Positions 1 to 10,469 of a stretch of 64,000 nt of DNA are shown in pieces. The notes below the pieces were generated by a model that saw only the letters and a program-made list of their open reading frames with translations, did no database searches and was not told where the DNA came from. Both the position numbers and the translations under genes were made by a program. The stretch comes from an uncultured Verrucomicrobiota bacterium. GTDB lineage: Bacteria > Verrucomicrobiota > Verrucomicrobiia > Opitutales > Opitutaceae. How positions within the stretch are numbered: position 1 is the stretch's first letter; each line of letters opens with the position of its first letter. Location of the stretch: assembly GCA_903904685.1 (NCBI GenBank), contig CAIVDS010000114.1:1-64000 (forward strand), in the 5' to 3' direction.

Positions 1-189
1 CCCTCGGATCGCGCACCTCCCGCAACGCCGCTTCGCATTCTCTCCACATCGCCTCGTTCAACACCTTTCTTGATTCGTCCATCCCCATCCTGAATCACAA
101 AGGCTCCTCATCGTACAACTTTTTCGTTAACACTCCCTAGTAGAATTTGTTGTGCCCACCAGTCCGGTCCATGCGCAATGCGTGGCCGA

Positions 190-669
190 CTACCTGAGTC
201 CTTCGCCGGGAGCGAATGACGCGTAGACCACGCCGACGAGATTGGAGGCCGTGACCCGCGCACGATCTTCGACTTCATTGTTCAGCCCTCGGACCTTCCA
301 GCCCCGTCCGGCGACATCATAGGAAACGAGTACGTGCACGACTTGACGGCCATCATCGTTCATATAGGCGACCTGCATACCAGGCTTGAGGTCGGCGAAG
401 TCGGTTTTGATCAATATCAGCACGGTTCCTTCCCCGTAAACGGGCTCCATTGATTTGCCGGCGCCGATCACCGTCATTCGTCCTTCGCCCAGCGCAGTGA
501 CCCGTTCGGCATCCGTCCATGCCTGCATGCGTCCCACGTCTGTCGCCGGTACCGCCTTGGCCGTCGGAGACTCTGACGCTGTTTCGGCGCACCCCAAAAA
601 CAATGCTGTTTGCAGTGCACCCAGCACGATCACCGAGGTGATTGAGCGTAAGTTTAACATTATTTTCAC
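190..669 (-). CDS. Putative lipoprotein with S24/S26 (signal peptidase-like) domain
   Basis: Lipobox-like signal (ALFLGCAE), GKSMEPVYGEGTVLIL serine motif, downstream QVVHVLV and WKVRGLNNEVED resembling the S26 peptidase fold. Confidence 0.55.
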   Translation of the reverse strand: MKIMLNLRSITSVIVLGALQTALFLGCAETASESPTAKAVPATDVGRMQAWTDAERVTALGEGRMTVIGAGKSMEPVYGEGTVLILIKTDFADLKPGMQVAYMNDDGRQVVHVLVSYDVAGRGWKVRGLNNEVEDRARVTASNLVGVVYASFAPGEGLR

Positions 670-806
670 GAATACGATAAATATGAAGAATGCCCGAATT
701 TTTACAAAAATATGTCGCGTCCTCCTGATAGGATGCTTCTCTTGATTTAAAGAAATACGGGACCCTACCCCATTAAACTCACTTTCACCATTTTCGTCCA
801 GCCTCC

Positions 807-1454
807 ATGAAACGACTCGTCATTATTGAAGATCAAACCGCCATTCGTGAGATGCTTGTGGAGATTCTTCGCCTGGATCCCAACTATAAACTCGTCGGCG
901 AAAGCGGCGACGGCCAGAGCGCGCTTGCCCTCTGCCTCGATGTAAAACCCGACCTCATTGTGCTCGATGCCAAACTTCCCGGGCTGAACGGCGTCGATCT
1001 GCTGCGTCGCCTTTCCAAACAACTCAAAAATGTCCGCGTGCTCGTTTTCTCGGGCCACGAAAACCCCGTGCTCGTCCGGGAAATGCTTGAAGCCGGCGCC
1101 CATGGATTCGTCGAAAAAACCGCCGGGCTTTTCGAATTCAAAAAAGGGCTGGAAACCGTCGCCAATGGCGGCACCTATTTTGGTCCTGCGGTCGCCTCCC
1201 TCCTGCGCAACGTCGTGGCCAACCCCGCCGCAAGCACCACGGCTGATTTTATCACTGATCGCGAACGAGAGATTCTTCAACTGGTGGCCGAAAGCCACAG
1301 CACCAAGGAAATCGCAACCAAGCTCAATATCAGTGCGAAGACAGTGGATAACCACCGCACCAATCTCATGCGCAAGCTCAACCTGCATGATGTCGCCAGC
1401 CTCACCCGTTACGCCTTGGAGGTCGGGTTGATTGATCAGAAAAAACCGCTATAA
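807..1454 (+). CDS. NarL/FixJ-type response regulator (REC + LuxR HTH)
   Basis: KRLVIIEDQTAIREML...DLIVLDAKLPGLNG receiver and LTDREREILQLVAES.STKEIATKLNISAKTVDNHRTNLMRKL HTH (TDREREIL... in this copy). Confidence 0.93.
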   Translation: MKRLVIIEDQTAIREMLVEILRLDPNYKLVGESGDGQSALALCLDVKPDLIVLDAKLPGLNGVDLLRRLSKQLKNVRVLVFSGHENPVLVREMLEAGAHGFVEKTAGLFEFKKGLETVANGGTYFGPAVASLLRNVVANPAASTTADFITDREREILQLVAESHSTKEIATKLNISAKTVDNHRTNLMRKLNLHDVASLTRYALEVGLIDQKKPL

Positions 1455-1528
1455 CGCCGGGCGAGGGCAACAACACGGTGAACGTTTCGCGCTCACCCGA
1501 TTTTCCTTCGACAACCTCCGTTCTGTTT

Positions 1529-2410
1529 TCAAAGCGGCTGTGCCTGTGTCAGACGCTCGGCCAGCAATTCCACCAACCGTGCATCCGTGGCCAGCAACTC
1601 GGTCATCGCGGTGGCCAGTCCTGAGCGTTCCGACTTCGCGGATTCGCAGATTTTAGCGACATCGCCACCCGGTCCGGCGTGACGGCCTGGTGACAAAAAT
1701 TGCAGGGCGATGACAACTTCTCCGTGGTCAAACGGCGCGGTACGCAGCGCCACCGCCAGCAGCGGATCGCCAAACTCATAGGCCGGTCCTTCGCGTCGCT
1801 CCATCGAAGCCGCCGTGAGCATGGCGACCTCTTCGCCAAGCTCCATGCGCAGTTGATCGCTCAAATGATTACGCACGGCCGTCACTGCCGGTTGAGGCGA
1901 GCCATGGTCAACCAAGATGACTTTCGGACGGCTCCAGCCTTGTTCCCGGGCAGTCCCTCGCACTCGATCCGCCAACATCACAGACATGCGCCGATCCGTT
2001 TCACGGATGTCCACTAGCCAAGGCGCCAGCCGGATGCGCGCCTTGGGAAACCGTGTTTTCACGGCCTTTATCCGCTCAGGGACATAATCCGTGAGCGCGG
2101 CACTGGGGCCAAAAAAAAGTGGAGAGAGCAGCGCTTCGCCGTCCGGATATGACAAAAAGTGGTCCAGCAAAGCCGGCTCCAGTAACCGGGCCGGTTCTCC
2201 CCCCAGCGCTTCGGCGGGCACGTTTGAAGAGTGTAAAAGGGAGACCGCCCTGACGGTCTTTCCGGTGTGTTTTCCGAGGGCTAAAGCCACCTTGCGCAGG
2301 CTGTGGGTCGAGTCGGCGCGCAGAGATCCGTTATCAAAAAGAAAGCAGATGGATGAGTCCAAAGGGGGCACGGATTTGAAACAAGGGAATGAAATGACTT
2401 GCCGACCCAA
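1529..2410 (-). CDS. CbiX/sirohydrochlorin chelatase-like protein
   Basis: Two CbiX-like halves: LFFGPSAALTDYVPERI and VILVDHGSPQPAVTAVRNHL. Confidence 0.7.
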   Translation of the reverse strand: MGRQVISFPCFKSVPPLDSSICFLFDNGSLRADSTHSLRKVALALGKHTGKTVRAVSLLHSSNVPAEALGGEPARLLEPALLDHFLSYPDGEALLSPLFFGPSAALTDYVPERIKAVKTRFPKARIRLAPWLVDIRETDRRMSVMLADRVRGTAREQGWSRPKVILVDHGSPQPAVTAVRNHLSDQLRMELGEEVAMLTAASMERREGPAYEFGDPLLAVALRTAPFDHGEVVIALQFLSPGRHAGPGGDVAKICESAKSERSGLATAMTELLATDARLVELLAERLTQAQPL

Positions 2411-2460
2411 TTCTATTGGCCAATAAGGTCAAACTACTGTCGTCTTTTACTGTTCAACCT

Positions 2461-3012
2461 ATGAATCTCTTAACCAAGAAACTCTGCTTCGTTGCCCTAT
2501 CCGCCGCCGTTGTTCTCACCGGTTGCTCCAAGAAACCCAAGCGGCCTGATCCCAGCTCGACCGTCCTCGGACCTAGCGGCATCAATCCGACCGATATGAA
2601 TGCCAACGGCGGCCTGACCGATGCCAGCACGAACATCGGAGGCACCAATGCCGCCCTCGGCGATGGCGATCGCACCGCGCTCCAGGCGCAGACCATTTAT
2701 TTCGACTTCGACAAATCCGGCATCAAAGCCTCCGAGCGCCCGAAGCTCGAAGCCGCCAAGAAATACCTCGCCGACCATCCCGAGCTGCGCCTGCTCCTCG
2801 AAGGTCATTGCGACTGGAGGGGCACTTCCGAGTATAATCTCGGCCTCGGCGATCGCCGCGCGAACGCCGCCAAGCAATACCTCACCACCATCGGCGTCGC
2901 CGCCGACAAGCTCGAAACCCTTTCGAAGGGCAATCTCGATGCTGTCGAGAAGGCCGACGAAGCCACCATGTCCAAGGACCGTCGCGTCGAACTCGTGGTT
3001 CTCAAGAAATAA
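2461..3012 (+). CDS. pal: OmpA-family peptidoglycan-associated lipoprotein (Pal-like)
   Basis: Lipobox LTGCSKK; IYFDFDKSGIKASERPKLEAAKKYL...LEGHCDWRGTSEYNLGLGDRRANAAKQYL. Start placed at ATG 2461 before the signal peptide. Confidence 0.92.
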   Translation: MNLLTKKLCFVALSAAVVLTGCSKKPKRPDPSSTVLGPSGINPTDMNANGGLTDASTNIGGTNAALGDGDRTALQAQTIYFDFDKSGIKASERPKLEAAKKYLADHPELRLLLEGHCDWRGTSEYNLGLGDRRANAAKQYLTTIGVAADKLETLSKGNLDAVEKADEATMSKDRRVELVVLKK

Positions 3013-3032
3013 TCCCAGTCCCTGCGACTGTC

Positions 3033-3061
3033 AAAAGCCCCGGAGCAATCCGGGGCTTTTT
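3033..3061 (+). terminator. Rho-independent terminator after pal
   Basis: AAAAGCCCCGGA-gcaa-TCCGGGGCTTTTT: perfect 12-bp stem, tetraloop, T-tract. Confidence 0.9.
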
Positions 3062-3128
3062 GGTGTCTGCGCCACGAGGTCGCCTGCAAGGCGTTTGAGG
3101 TGGCTCGAACTTGGCCTTTTGAACGTGC

Positions 3129-4292
3129 TCAGAACGCCTGAGCCTTAAGCTGTATTCTACGCGTGAAAACACGGGAGTTCTGCTGCGCAATCTGCCACCA
3201 ATATTGGCTTTGGGTTAATCCCGTCGGGATCGTAGGAGTATAGCCGGATGGCGGATTTTCCAAAATCGCAATCAGCCGCGCCCCTTCCTCGGTCAATACG
3301 CGCACCATCACATCGGCCTGCTCGGGGAATGCTCTGATCACAGGCCCAGCGGTGGGCACGCCTTCCGGCGGAATCATAGTCGCAGCAGTCGTATCAGACG
3401 TTGCGGCTAAACATCCGTAAGTCGTCGGTGTGCCGCGGCGATCAATGGGGAAAATCTCGGTCATTGTCGCCGGAGTCCCCGGAAGTGATAGTGGGGGAAC
3501 ATAACTGGCGTAAAACTTCACCCCAAAATCGATGACATTGTTGGCGATGATACGACTGACGCTGGGCCTGCGAATACTCCCTACATTTCCATCGATCGCA
3601 TCTCCTGCATTATAGCTGGGAGTCGGAGAAGCCGCCATGAAAAGATTGTAACCTGCCGTAAAGGTGGACTGGGTCGATCCCGCAGGCCTGACCTCCGATC
3701 TGAATAACGTATAATGTTTTTCGTTACCTGCCGCATTCCTACTACCGCGAACAATTTGATAACTCACGGCGCGAGGAGCGGATAAATTTTTTGGATCAAC
3801 TGTTGGGTCTGTTGTTGATCTCGGAACGTTGTCGGCCGGCATGGTGAACAACCGCAACCAAACTCCCGCCTGACCGAAGCGATAATCGGCAATGTTCAAT
3901 GTTGATGGATTAACCTCCAACGATCCCCCACCGGCAACCGGCCCAGCCAATGGCTTGCCATTTGTCCAATTCGATTTGTAGGTGCTGGTCATCTGGACAT
4001 CATCAGTGGTAGATTGGTCACGCTGAATCGTAGCGGCCAGCCATACATTCCCATCACGTTTCATAATAGCCCCTTGCAAATCCACTGAAAGCTGGTTCAG
4101 GAGAATCGCGGCCTGACTGTTGGCGCTCAGCGTTCCGCTGGAACGATTCCAAGTATTCAAGACGCCGATCACAACGTTGAGCATCAGCGCGACCAACAGG
4201 GCGGTGATGCCCACGGCCACCAAAAGCTCGATTAACGTAAAGGCGGACCGACGCGAGGCAGGCCGATTCCAAGAGTGAGCGACGACATTCAC
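3129..4292 (-). CDS. Prepilin-like protein, Verru_Chthon cassette C-like
   Basis: SAFTLIELLVAVGITALLVALML type IV prepilin N-terminus; third overlapping gene of the cassette. Confidence 0.75.
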   Translation of the reverse strand: MNVVAHSWNRPASRRSAFTLIELLVAVGITALLVALMLNVVIGVLNTWNRSSGTLSANSQAAILLNQLSVDLQGAIMKRDGNVWLAATIQRDQSTTDDVQMTSTYKSNWTNGKPLAGPVAGGGSLEVNPSTLNIADYRFGQAGVWLRLFTMPADNVPRSTTDPTVDPKNLSAPRAVSYQIVRGSRNAAGNEKHYTLFRSEVRPAGSTQSTFTAGYNLFMAASPTPSYNAGDAIDGNVGSIRRPSVSRIIANNVIDFGVKFYASYVPPLSLPGTPATMTEIFPIDRRGTPTTYGCLAATSDTTAATMIPPEGVPTAGPVIRAFPEQADVMVRVLTEEGARLIAILENPPSGYTPTIPTGLTQSQYWWQIAQQNSRVFTRRIQLKAQAF

Positions 4293-4927
4293 GGCGTAAG
4301 CGCTATATTATAGATCATGGATGACTGCGCGGAAGGGCTCGCGAGTTGCGCAGTGGCGGCATTGGCCCCAATATAATAGGGCCATTTCACGACAATCGTA
4401 AGAGCCAAAAATCCGGAGGGACCTCCGATTTGTCCGCTAGGAATGTATGCCAGCGAATTTTGGGGTCCAGTCAGGGGAACCTTCTGAGTAACCACCTCTA
4501 TAAGAAAATAGCGGTTGTTTTTGGCTATACCGCGCGGCTGGTTTGCAGGTGGATTGACTGGATCATTGTTGGCCGGGTTGCTCGAACCCGTGGTTTTATC
4601 ATCCCTCACCACATAGCTGCCATCCGCCACGGCTGTAAGGGAATATTTAGAAGCATCTGAATTTCCTGTATTTATTATTGTGTATAAACCATCCAAGTGG
4701 GTCGGATTCGTGGACGAGGTCGGAATCGAGTCGCGCAACCGGGCCAGTTCGGAGGCAACTCCATCGGCGAGGCGTGTGGCCGCCGCCGTATCCGTCACGT
4801 CGCCGATCGACTTGGCGGTAGGGGCCAAAAGACCGATGACACCCACAATGGCGATGGCAAAAATGCCCACCGCCACCACCACTTCGATGAGGGAAAAGCC
4901 GTGAAATTTAGAAGCTGGCGCTTTCAT
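4289..4927 (-). CDS. Prepilin-like protein, Verru_Chthon cassette B-like
   Basis: MKAPASKFHGFSLIEVVVAVGIFAIAIVGVIGLLAPTAKSI; start moved to ATG 4927; ATGA overlap with the next gene. Confidence 0.75.
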   Translation of the reverse strand: MKAPASKFHGFSLIEVVVAVGIFAIAIVGVIGLLAPTAKSIGDVTDTAAATRLADGVASELARLRDSIPTSSTNPTHLDGLYTIINTGNSDASKYSLTAVADGSYVVRDDKTTGSSNPANNDPVNPPANQPRGIAKNNRYFLIEVVTQKVPLTGPQNSLAYIPSGQIGGPSGFLALTIVVKWPYYIGANAATAQLASPSAQSSMIYNIALTP

Positions 4928-5606
4928 TGATAAGGGTGGCGATGCCGTATGGACTGATACTGATGCCACGGACGTTGTTTGCGTTGTCAAAAGTAAGCGT
5001 CGTAGTGTTTCCTGCGCCCGGACTACTTCTAGCCGTTGAGAGCACAATATTACCAGAAGATGTCGTGCCAAGAGGGGTTATGGAAAAGTAAGCGTAGGGC
5101 TCTGCGGTCGATGAATTGACGGATAAAGTAGTGTTAGCCGATAAAGCCGATGAGTTAAGTGCAGCAAATGCCGCGGCGTTGGGATAATAAAATACCGTGG
5201 TGGGAGAAGTATCCTTAGGCACCACATACACGCCTGTGGGCAATGTGACACCATCATCAATCGGCGTCCAGCCACTGCCATCCTGAGCCGCCGAAGTATC
5301 CACGGCGACGACCAAATGCCTCAGGTAGCGGTCGGGATTCGGATTAGTCGGAGTCGGAGGATTCATGTTCACAAACACCCCTGCATTCTGCTGCTTGAGG
5401 ATGGCTTGGCCGCGGGCGGAGTTTAACATGCTGGAGACTATGCCCTGACCGGTCTGCAGGGCATTGGAAGGGTTACTGCCCTTCAACGCGAGACCGATGG
5501 AACCCAGCAACAGCACAATAATGCCGATGACAACAAGCAGTTCGATCAAAGTGAAGCCGCGTTGAACGCGGGAACCCAGGGAGGTATGAGTGCAGTGCGT
5601 CATCAT
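4908..5606 (-). CDS. Prepilin-like protein, Verru_Chthon cassette D-like
   Basis: RGFTLIELLVVIGIIVLLLGSIGLALKG prepilin N-terminus. Confidence 0.75.
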   Translation of the reverse strand: MMTHCTHTSLGSRVQRGFTLIELLVVIGIIVLLLGSIGLALKGSNPSNALQTGQGIVSSMLNSARGQAILKQQNAGVFVNMNPPTPTNPNPDRYLRHLVVAVDTSAAQDGSGWTPIDDGVTLPTGVYVVPKDTSPTTVFYYPNAAAFAALNSSALSANTTLSVNSSTAEPYAYFSITPLGTTSSGNIVLSTARSSPGAGNTTTLTFDNANNVRGISISPYGIATLINESASF

Positions 5607-6262
5607 TGCCAGCTCATGACTGCATCGGATGATTTCACCGTGCCAGAACCGCCTACACCGGCAGAATAAAACAAGACATTGGCGCGAATGGCCGTGCTGG
5701 GAGAAGTCACGACGGGCAGTGGCAAAACGGTCGGCGACGGGGTAAAAGTGCCGCCACCTACCGCAGTCACCGCTGGTGCTCCTGATGGACAGTCGGTTGT
5801 CGTGATCAAACCATCCCCATCTTTGTCATAGATAACCCCGAAATCGCGATTACCAAAGGCATCCACAAGTTGATAGGGAGTGGTTGTCTTGTCTATTTCC
5901 GTGTCGGCAATGGTGAAATACACATTCAGCCGTACATTACCGCAGAGATTCGTGTCAGTTGTAGGAAGAACGGTCCCAGTGGTCGCACTACGGGTGGTCA
6001 ACGCACCGATGAAAGCGGCGGGATTCACTTTATTGGCGGTGCCGCCGCTATCAACCTGGGGAAAATAACCGTATTCCTGCTTGAACTGCCCCATCGCGGT
6101 CGCCCACTGGGAGAACATGACCTTCACCTTCGCTTTATTTGCGGCTACCCTCACGGCTCCCACCATAGGAAAGATAATAGCCATCAAAATGCCAATGATC
6201 GCAATCACCGTGAGAAGTTCGATCAAGGTAAACGCTTTGGGGGAGGAAGAACGTGGGATCAT
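5603..6262 (-). CDS. Prepilin-like (type II secretion/pseudopilin) protein
   Basis: KAFTLIELLTVIAIIGILMAIIFPMVGAVR; ATGA overlap with the next gene. Confidence 0.85.
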   Translation of the reverse strand: MIPRSSSPKAFTLIELLTVIAIIGILMAIIFPMVGAVRVAANKAKVKVMFSQWATAMGQFKQEYGYFPQVDSGGTANKVNPAAFIGALTTRSATTGTVLPTTDTNLCGNVRLNVYFTIADTEIDKTTTPYQLVDAFGNRDFGVIYDKDGDGLITTTDCPSGAPAVTAVGGGTFTPSPTVLPLPVVTSPSTAIRANVLFYSAGVGGSGTVKSSDAVMSWQ

Positions 6263-6271
6263 AAAAAACAG

Positions 6272-7009
6272 TTAGCGATTGGCATAGATGTGCTTGGCAT
6301 TGACGGCGTCCGTATAAGCGACGATACCGGCCGCAGAAGGCGGCGAGGTGTCTTGTATCTGACTGCTCGTTAAATCTGAGCCAGGACCGACGGAGTAGAG
6401 AACGTATTTGGAGGGAGTAGTGAGCACTCCAGACGTGATAACCGGTGGGATATAATAATAAAGATAACGCCGTCCCCAAGGGTCGAGGAAGGAGTTTACC
6501 GCAGGTTTCGCATTGGCCGGATCGGGATAGACTCCGGGCTGCTCCAAAGTGAATTTCCCGAGATCGACAAAAGACCGGCCATTGGTCAACACAGCCCTTG
6601 TCGAAGTGACATAATTCCATGGGCCATAAAGCCCTGCCATAGAGTTGAAAAAATCATACTGAGCCGTGCCTGAAGCGATGTTAACACCCGTGACGACAAC
6701 CGCACTACCCGGAGCTGGCGCTTGAGTCGCATATGGATAATCGCCATATTGGCGTTTATAACTTTCCAGAGACACCGAAAGGCTGGCGAGTTCCGATCTC
6801 GCCTGCGCCACGGCGGCACGCTCTTTGACCCCGGAAAAAACACCGAGAGAAATGGCCATCAATATTCCGATGATGGTGATCACGGTCAGCAGCTCGATGA
6901 GCGTGAAAGCACGCCCATCGGATATCCGCGAACGGACACCCGATCGACGAGCCAAGGGATGTGCCGGGAAGAGCAACTGCATAGGGGAACGAGTCAGACA
7001 ATCACGCAT
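6272..7009 (-). CDS. Prepilin-like (type II secretion/pseudopilin) protein
   Basis: RAFTLIELLTVITIIGILMAISLGVFSGVKERAA; start placed at ATG 7009 to avoid overlap with acs. Confidence 0.82.
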   Translation of the reverse strand: MRDCLTRSPMQLLFPAHPLARRSGVRSRISDGRAFTLIELLTVITIIGILMAISLGVFSGVKERAAVAQARSELASLSVSLESYKRQYGDYPYATQAPAPGSAVVVTGVNIASGTAQYDFFNSMAGLYGPWNYVTSTRAVLTNGRSFVDLGKFTLEQPGVYPDPANAKPAVNSFLDPWGRRYLYYYIPPVITSGVLTTPSKYVLYSVGPGSDLTSSQIQDTSPPSAAGIVAYTDAVNAKHIYANR

Positions 7010-7076
7010 GAAGATCACTTCAACTGCAAACTGAGACCCGGCCCGTGGCAAATGGTTCGGGGCCGGGGCGTGAAAA

Positions 7077-9068
7077 TCACTCCTCCGTCTGCAACGCGGC
7101 GACGACGGCAAAATCCTCCAGGGTGCTCGTGTCGCCTTTCACCTCGCGACCGGCGGCGATCTCCTTGAGGATGCGGCGCATGATTTTCCCCGAGCGGGTC
7201 TTGGGCAGGCCGGCGGCGAATCGTACGGTGTCGGGCTTGGCGTGGGAGCCGATCTCATGCCCAACGTGGGCGCGCAGCTCGTCCTTGAGTTTGTCGCTGG
7301 CCTCGATGCCGGTCTTGAGGGAGACGAACACCACGAGCGCATGGCCCTTGAGTTCGTCGGGGCGACCCACGGCGGCGGCTTCCGCCACGGCGGGATGCGT
7401 GGCCAGGGCGGCTTCGACCTCGGCGGTGCCGATGCGATGGCCGGAGACGTTGAGAACGTCATCCACGCGGCCGATGATCCAGAAATAGCCGTCCTTGTCC
7501 TGCTTCGCGCCGTCGCCGGTGAAATAGATGCCGGGATAGTCGCTGAAATAAGTTTTCGCGAAGCGGGCGTCGTCGCCCCAGAGCGTGCGGAGCATGGAGG
7601 GCCACGGCTTGGAGATGATGAGCTTGCCTTCGGTACCGCGCGGCACCTCCTTGCCTTTGTCGTCCACGACTTTGGGGACAACACCGAAGAATGGCATCGA
7701 AGCAGAACCGGGCTTCATCGGCACCGCGCCGGGCAACGGCACGATCATGATGGAGCCGGTCTCGGTTTGCCACCACGTGTCCACGATCGGGCAGCGTCCC
7801 TTGCCGATCATTCTGTGGAACCATTTCCACGCTTCGGGGCTGATGGGCTCGCCGACGGAGCCGAGCAGACGCAGCGAGTCGAGACGATGGCGCAGGACGT
7901 AGTTGTCACCCCAGCGCATAAATGCGCGGATGGCGGTGGGCGCGGTGTAGAAGATGGTGAGGCCGTGACGGTCGATCATCTGCCAGAATCGGTCGGGGCC
8001 GGGCTCGTTGGGCGCGCCTTCATAGATGAACACCGTCGAGCCGTTGGAAAGCAGGCCGTAGACGACATAACTATGACCGGTGATCCAGCCGATGTCCGCC
8101 GTGCAGAAGTAACGGTCGGTTTCCTTGAGATCGAAGGCGTAGTGGCTGCTCAACTTGGCGCCGAGCAGATAGCCCGCACTCGTGTGGAGAACACCCTTTG
8201 GTTTGCCGGTCGAACCGGACGTGTAGAGAATGAAGAGCGGGTGCTCGGAATCGAATGCCTTCGCCTCATGCTTGTTCGGAGCGCCATCCCAAGCCTCCCT
8301 CCACCAGACATCGCGACCCTCGACCATGGTGACGGGCGTGCCGGTGCGCTTGACGACGATGACGGCCTGGACGGTCGGAGAGTCGTCGAGCGCCTTGTCC
8401 ACGTTGGCCTTGAGCTCGATGACCTTGCCGCGCCGCCAGCCGCCGTCGGCGGTGATGACGAGCTTGGCCTTGCAATCGTTGAGCCGGTCCTTGATGGCCT
8501 CGGAGCTGAAGCCGCCAAAGATGACGGTGTGAACCGCACCGACGCGGGCGCAGGCCAGCATCGCGATGACCGCCTCAGGAATCATCGGCAGGTAAAGCGC
8601 CACGCGGTCGCCAGCCCCGATGCCCATGTTCTCAAAAATATGCGCGAGACGGCAGACGTGGAAATGCAGCTGCTTGTAAGTGATCGTGCGGACATCGCCC
8701 GGCTCGCCTTCGAAAATTAACGCGGCCTTGTTTTCACGCGCGGTGCCGAGGTGGCGGTCGAGGCAGTTCTCGGAGACGTTCAGTTTGCCACCGGAGAACC
8801 ACTTCGCGTGCGGGGCGTCCCACTGGAGGACTTTCTTGAAAGGCTTGCGCCAGACGAGCAACTCTTTGGCCTGCCGCTCCCAGAATTTTTCTGGGCTATT
8901 GACAGATTCATTATACAGCTTCTTATAAGCGGCATAACTCCCAAGATTTGCTTGGCGTTGAAACTCGGCCGAAGGCTTAAAGACCCGTTTATCGCGGGTA
9001 ACTGAAGTGGTCGTTTGGTCCGTCACGTTAGTCAGAGGGTATAGGCTTCTTTTAAAGTCCACGTTCAT
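7077..9068 (-). CDS. acs: Acetyl-CoA synthetase
   Basis: [76 protein letters not shown]. Exact start uncertain (ORF opens at 9137). Confidence 0.95.
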   Translation of the reverse strand: MNVDFKRSLYPLTNVTDQTTTSVTRDKRVFKPSAEFQRQANLGSYAAYKKLYNESVNSPEKFWERQAKELLVWRKPFKKVLQWDAPHAKWFSGGKLNVSENCLDRHLGTARENKAALIFEGEPGDVRTITYKQLHFHVCRLAHIFENMGIGAGDRVALYLPMIPEAVIAMLACARVGAVHTVIFGGFSSEAIKDRLNDCKAKLVITADGGWRRGKVIELKANVDKALDDSPTVQAVIVVKRTGTPVTMVEGRDVWWREAWDGAPNKHEAKAFDSEHPLFILYTSGSTGKPKGVLHTSAGYLLGAKLSSHYAFDLKETDRYFCTADIGWITGHSYVVYGLLSNGSTVFIYEGAPNEPGPDRFWQMIDRHGLTIFYTAPTAIRAFMRWGDNYVLRHRLDSLRLLGSVGEPISPEAWKWFHRMIGKGRCPIVDTWWQTETGSIMIVPLPGAVPMKPGSASMPFFGVVPKVVDDKGKEVPRGTEGKLIISKPWPSMLRTLWGDDARFAKTYFSDYPGIYFTGDGAKQDKDGYFWIIGRVDDVLNVSGHRIGTAEVEAALATHPAVAEAAAVGRPDELKGHALVVFVSLKTGIEASDKLKDELRAHVGHEIGSHAKPDTVRFAAGLPKTRSGKIMRRILKEIAAGREVKGDTSTLEDFAVVAALQTEE

Positions 9069-9154
9069 CGCGGACCTCACACTCAAGCCTTTATCCAGTC
9101 GCGGGCTTTCCGCGTCAAGCATCCGTAGCAGCATCATTCATCATTTTTATATCC

Positions 9155-10384
9155 ATGGCTAATAACCCTGACCCACATCCGGCCGAAATGGCTGCCTCCG
9201 AGTCCATTCCAGCCGCCCCCTCGGTCGCCGCACCCTTGCCGCCAGCCGTCCCATTTGAGCGCCCACCCGAAAATCTCGTTCAAGTTGAAGGCGTCCTCGA
9301 CATCGACATCCAAAAAGGCGGCAACGGCCAACTCCTCGATCTCACTCGCTACGGCAAACGCCGGATGACGGATACGTTCGTGCCCAAGGAACTTATCCGC
9401 CGCTTCAAGCTTCGCCAAGGCAGCCATATCGCCGGCACCGCCTGGCCCGCCGAAGGCAAGTTTCCCAATGCCAAGATGAAGTTCATCGAGGCCGTCGACG
9501 GCATGAGCATCGAGGATCGCAAGTTCCGCCCCGAGTTCACCGCCCTCACCAGCATGTCGCCCGACAAGCAGCTCAAGATGGAGCTGAAGGACGGTCGCAT
9601 GACCACCCGCGCCGTCGATCTGTTCTGCCCCATCGGCAAGGGCACCCGCGGCCTCATCGTCGCCCCGCCCCGCACCGGCAAGACCACCCTTCTGCGCGAC
9701 ATGGCGCTGGGCGTCCTTCAAAACCATCCCGAGTGCCACGTCATGATTCTCCTCGTGGACGAACGCCCCGAGGAGGTCACCGACTTCCGCCGCAGCGTCC
9801 CCGCCGAGATCTGGGCCTCATCCAACGACGAGAACGTGGACAGCCACGTGCGCATCGCCGATATGGCGATCGAGCGCGCCAAGCGCCTCACAGAGGTGGG
9901 CCGCGACGTCGTCATGTTCATCGACTCGATCACCCGCCTCGCCCGCGCCCACAACACCTTGAAAAACTCCGGCCGCACCGGATCCGGCGGCCTGGATGTA
10001 CGTGCCCTCGAAAAGCCCCGCCAGCTCTTTGCCGCCGCCCGCAACATCGAGGAAGGCGGCTCGCTCACCATCGTGGCCTCCGTGCTCGTCGAGACCGGCA
10101 GCCGCATGGACGACGTCATCTTTCAGGAGTTCAAAGGCACCGGCAACAGCGACCTCGTGCTCGACCGCAAGTGCGCCGAGATGCGCCTCTGGCCGGCCAT
10201 CAACATTCAGGCCTCCGGAACGCGCAAAGAAGAGCTGCTCATCGACGCCAAAAAACTCGAAGGCATTCACTTCTTCCGCCGCGCCCTCGTCGCCCAAAAA
10301 ATTGAAGAGGCCACCGACACGATGATCGCCCGCCTCTCGAAGACGAAAAACAACGACGAGTTCCTGAAACTCATCGCACGGTAA
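9155..10384 (+). CDS. rho: Transcription termination factor Rho
   Basis: PIGKGTRGLIVAPPRTGKTTLLRDMA, VDERPEEVTDF, FIDSITRLARAHN. Confidence 0.97.
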   Translation: MANNPDPHPAEMAASESIPAAPSVAAPLPPAVPFERPPENLVQVEGVLDIDIQKGGNGQLLDLTRYGKRRMTDTFVPKELIRRFKLRQGSHIAGTAWPAEGKFPNAKMKFIEAVDGMSIEDRKFRPEFTALTSMSPDKQLKMELKDGRMTTRAVDLFCPIGKGTRGLIVAPPRTGKTTLLRDMALGVLQNHPECHVMILLVDERPEEVTDFRRSVPAEIWASSNDENVDSHVRIADMAIERAKRLTEVGRDVVMFIDSITRLARAHNTLKNSGRTGSGGLDVRALEKPRQLFAAARNIEEGGSLTIVASVLVETGSRMDDVIFQEFKGTGNSDLVLDRKCAEMRLWPAINIQASGTRKEELLIDAKKLEGIHFFRRALVAQKIEEATDTMIARLSKTKNNDEFLKLIAR

Positions 10385-10469
10385 GTCAGCCAAGCCGTTT
10401 TTCTTTAATCAGAAGGCGGCACTTTTCGGCTCCGCTTTTTCGTGAGCAAAAACTATCCACCCACGCCAC

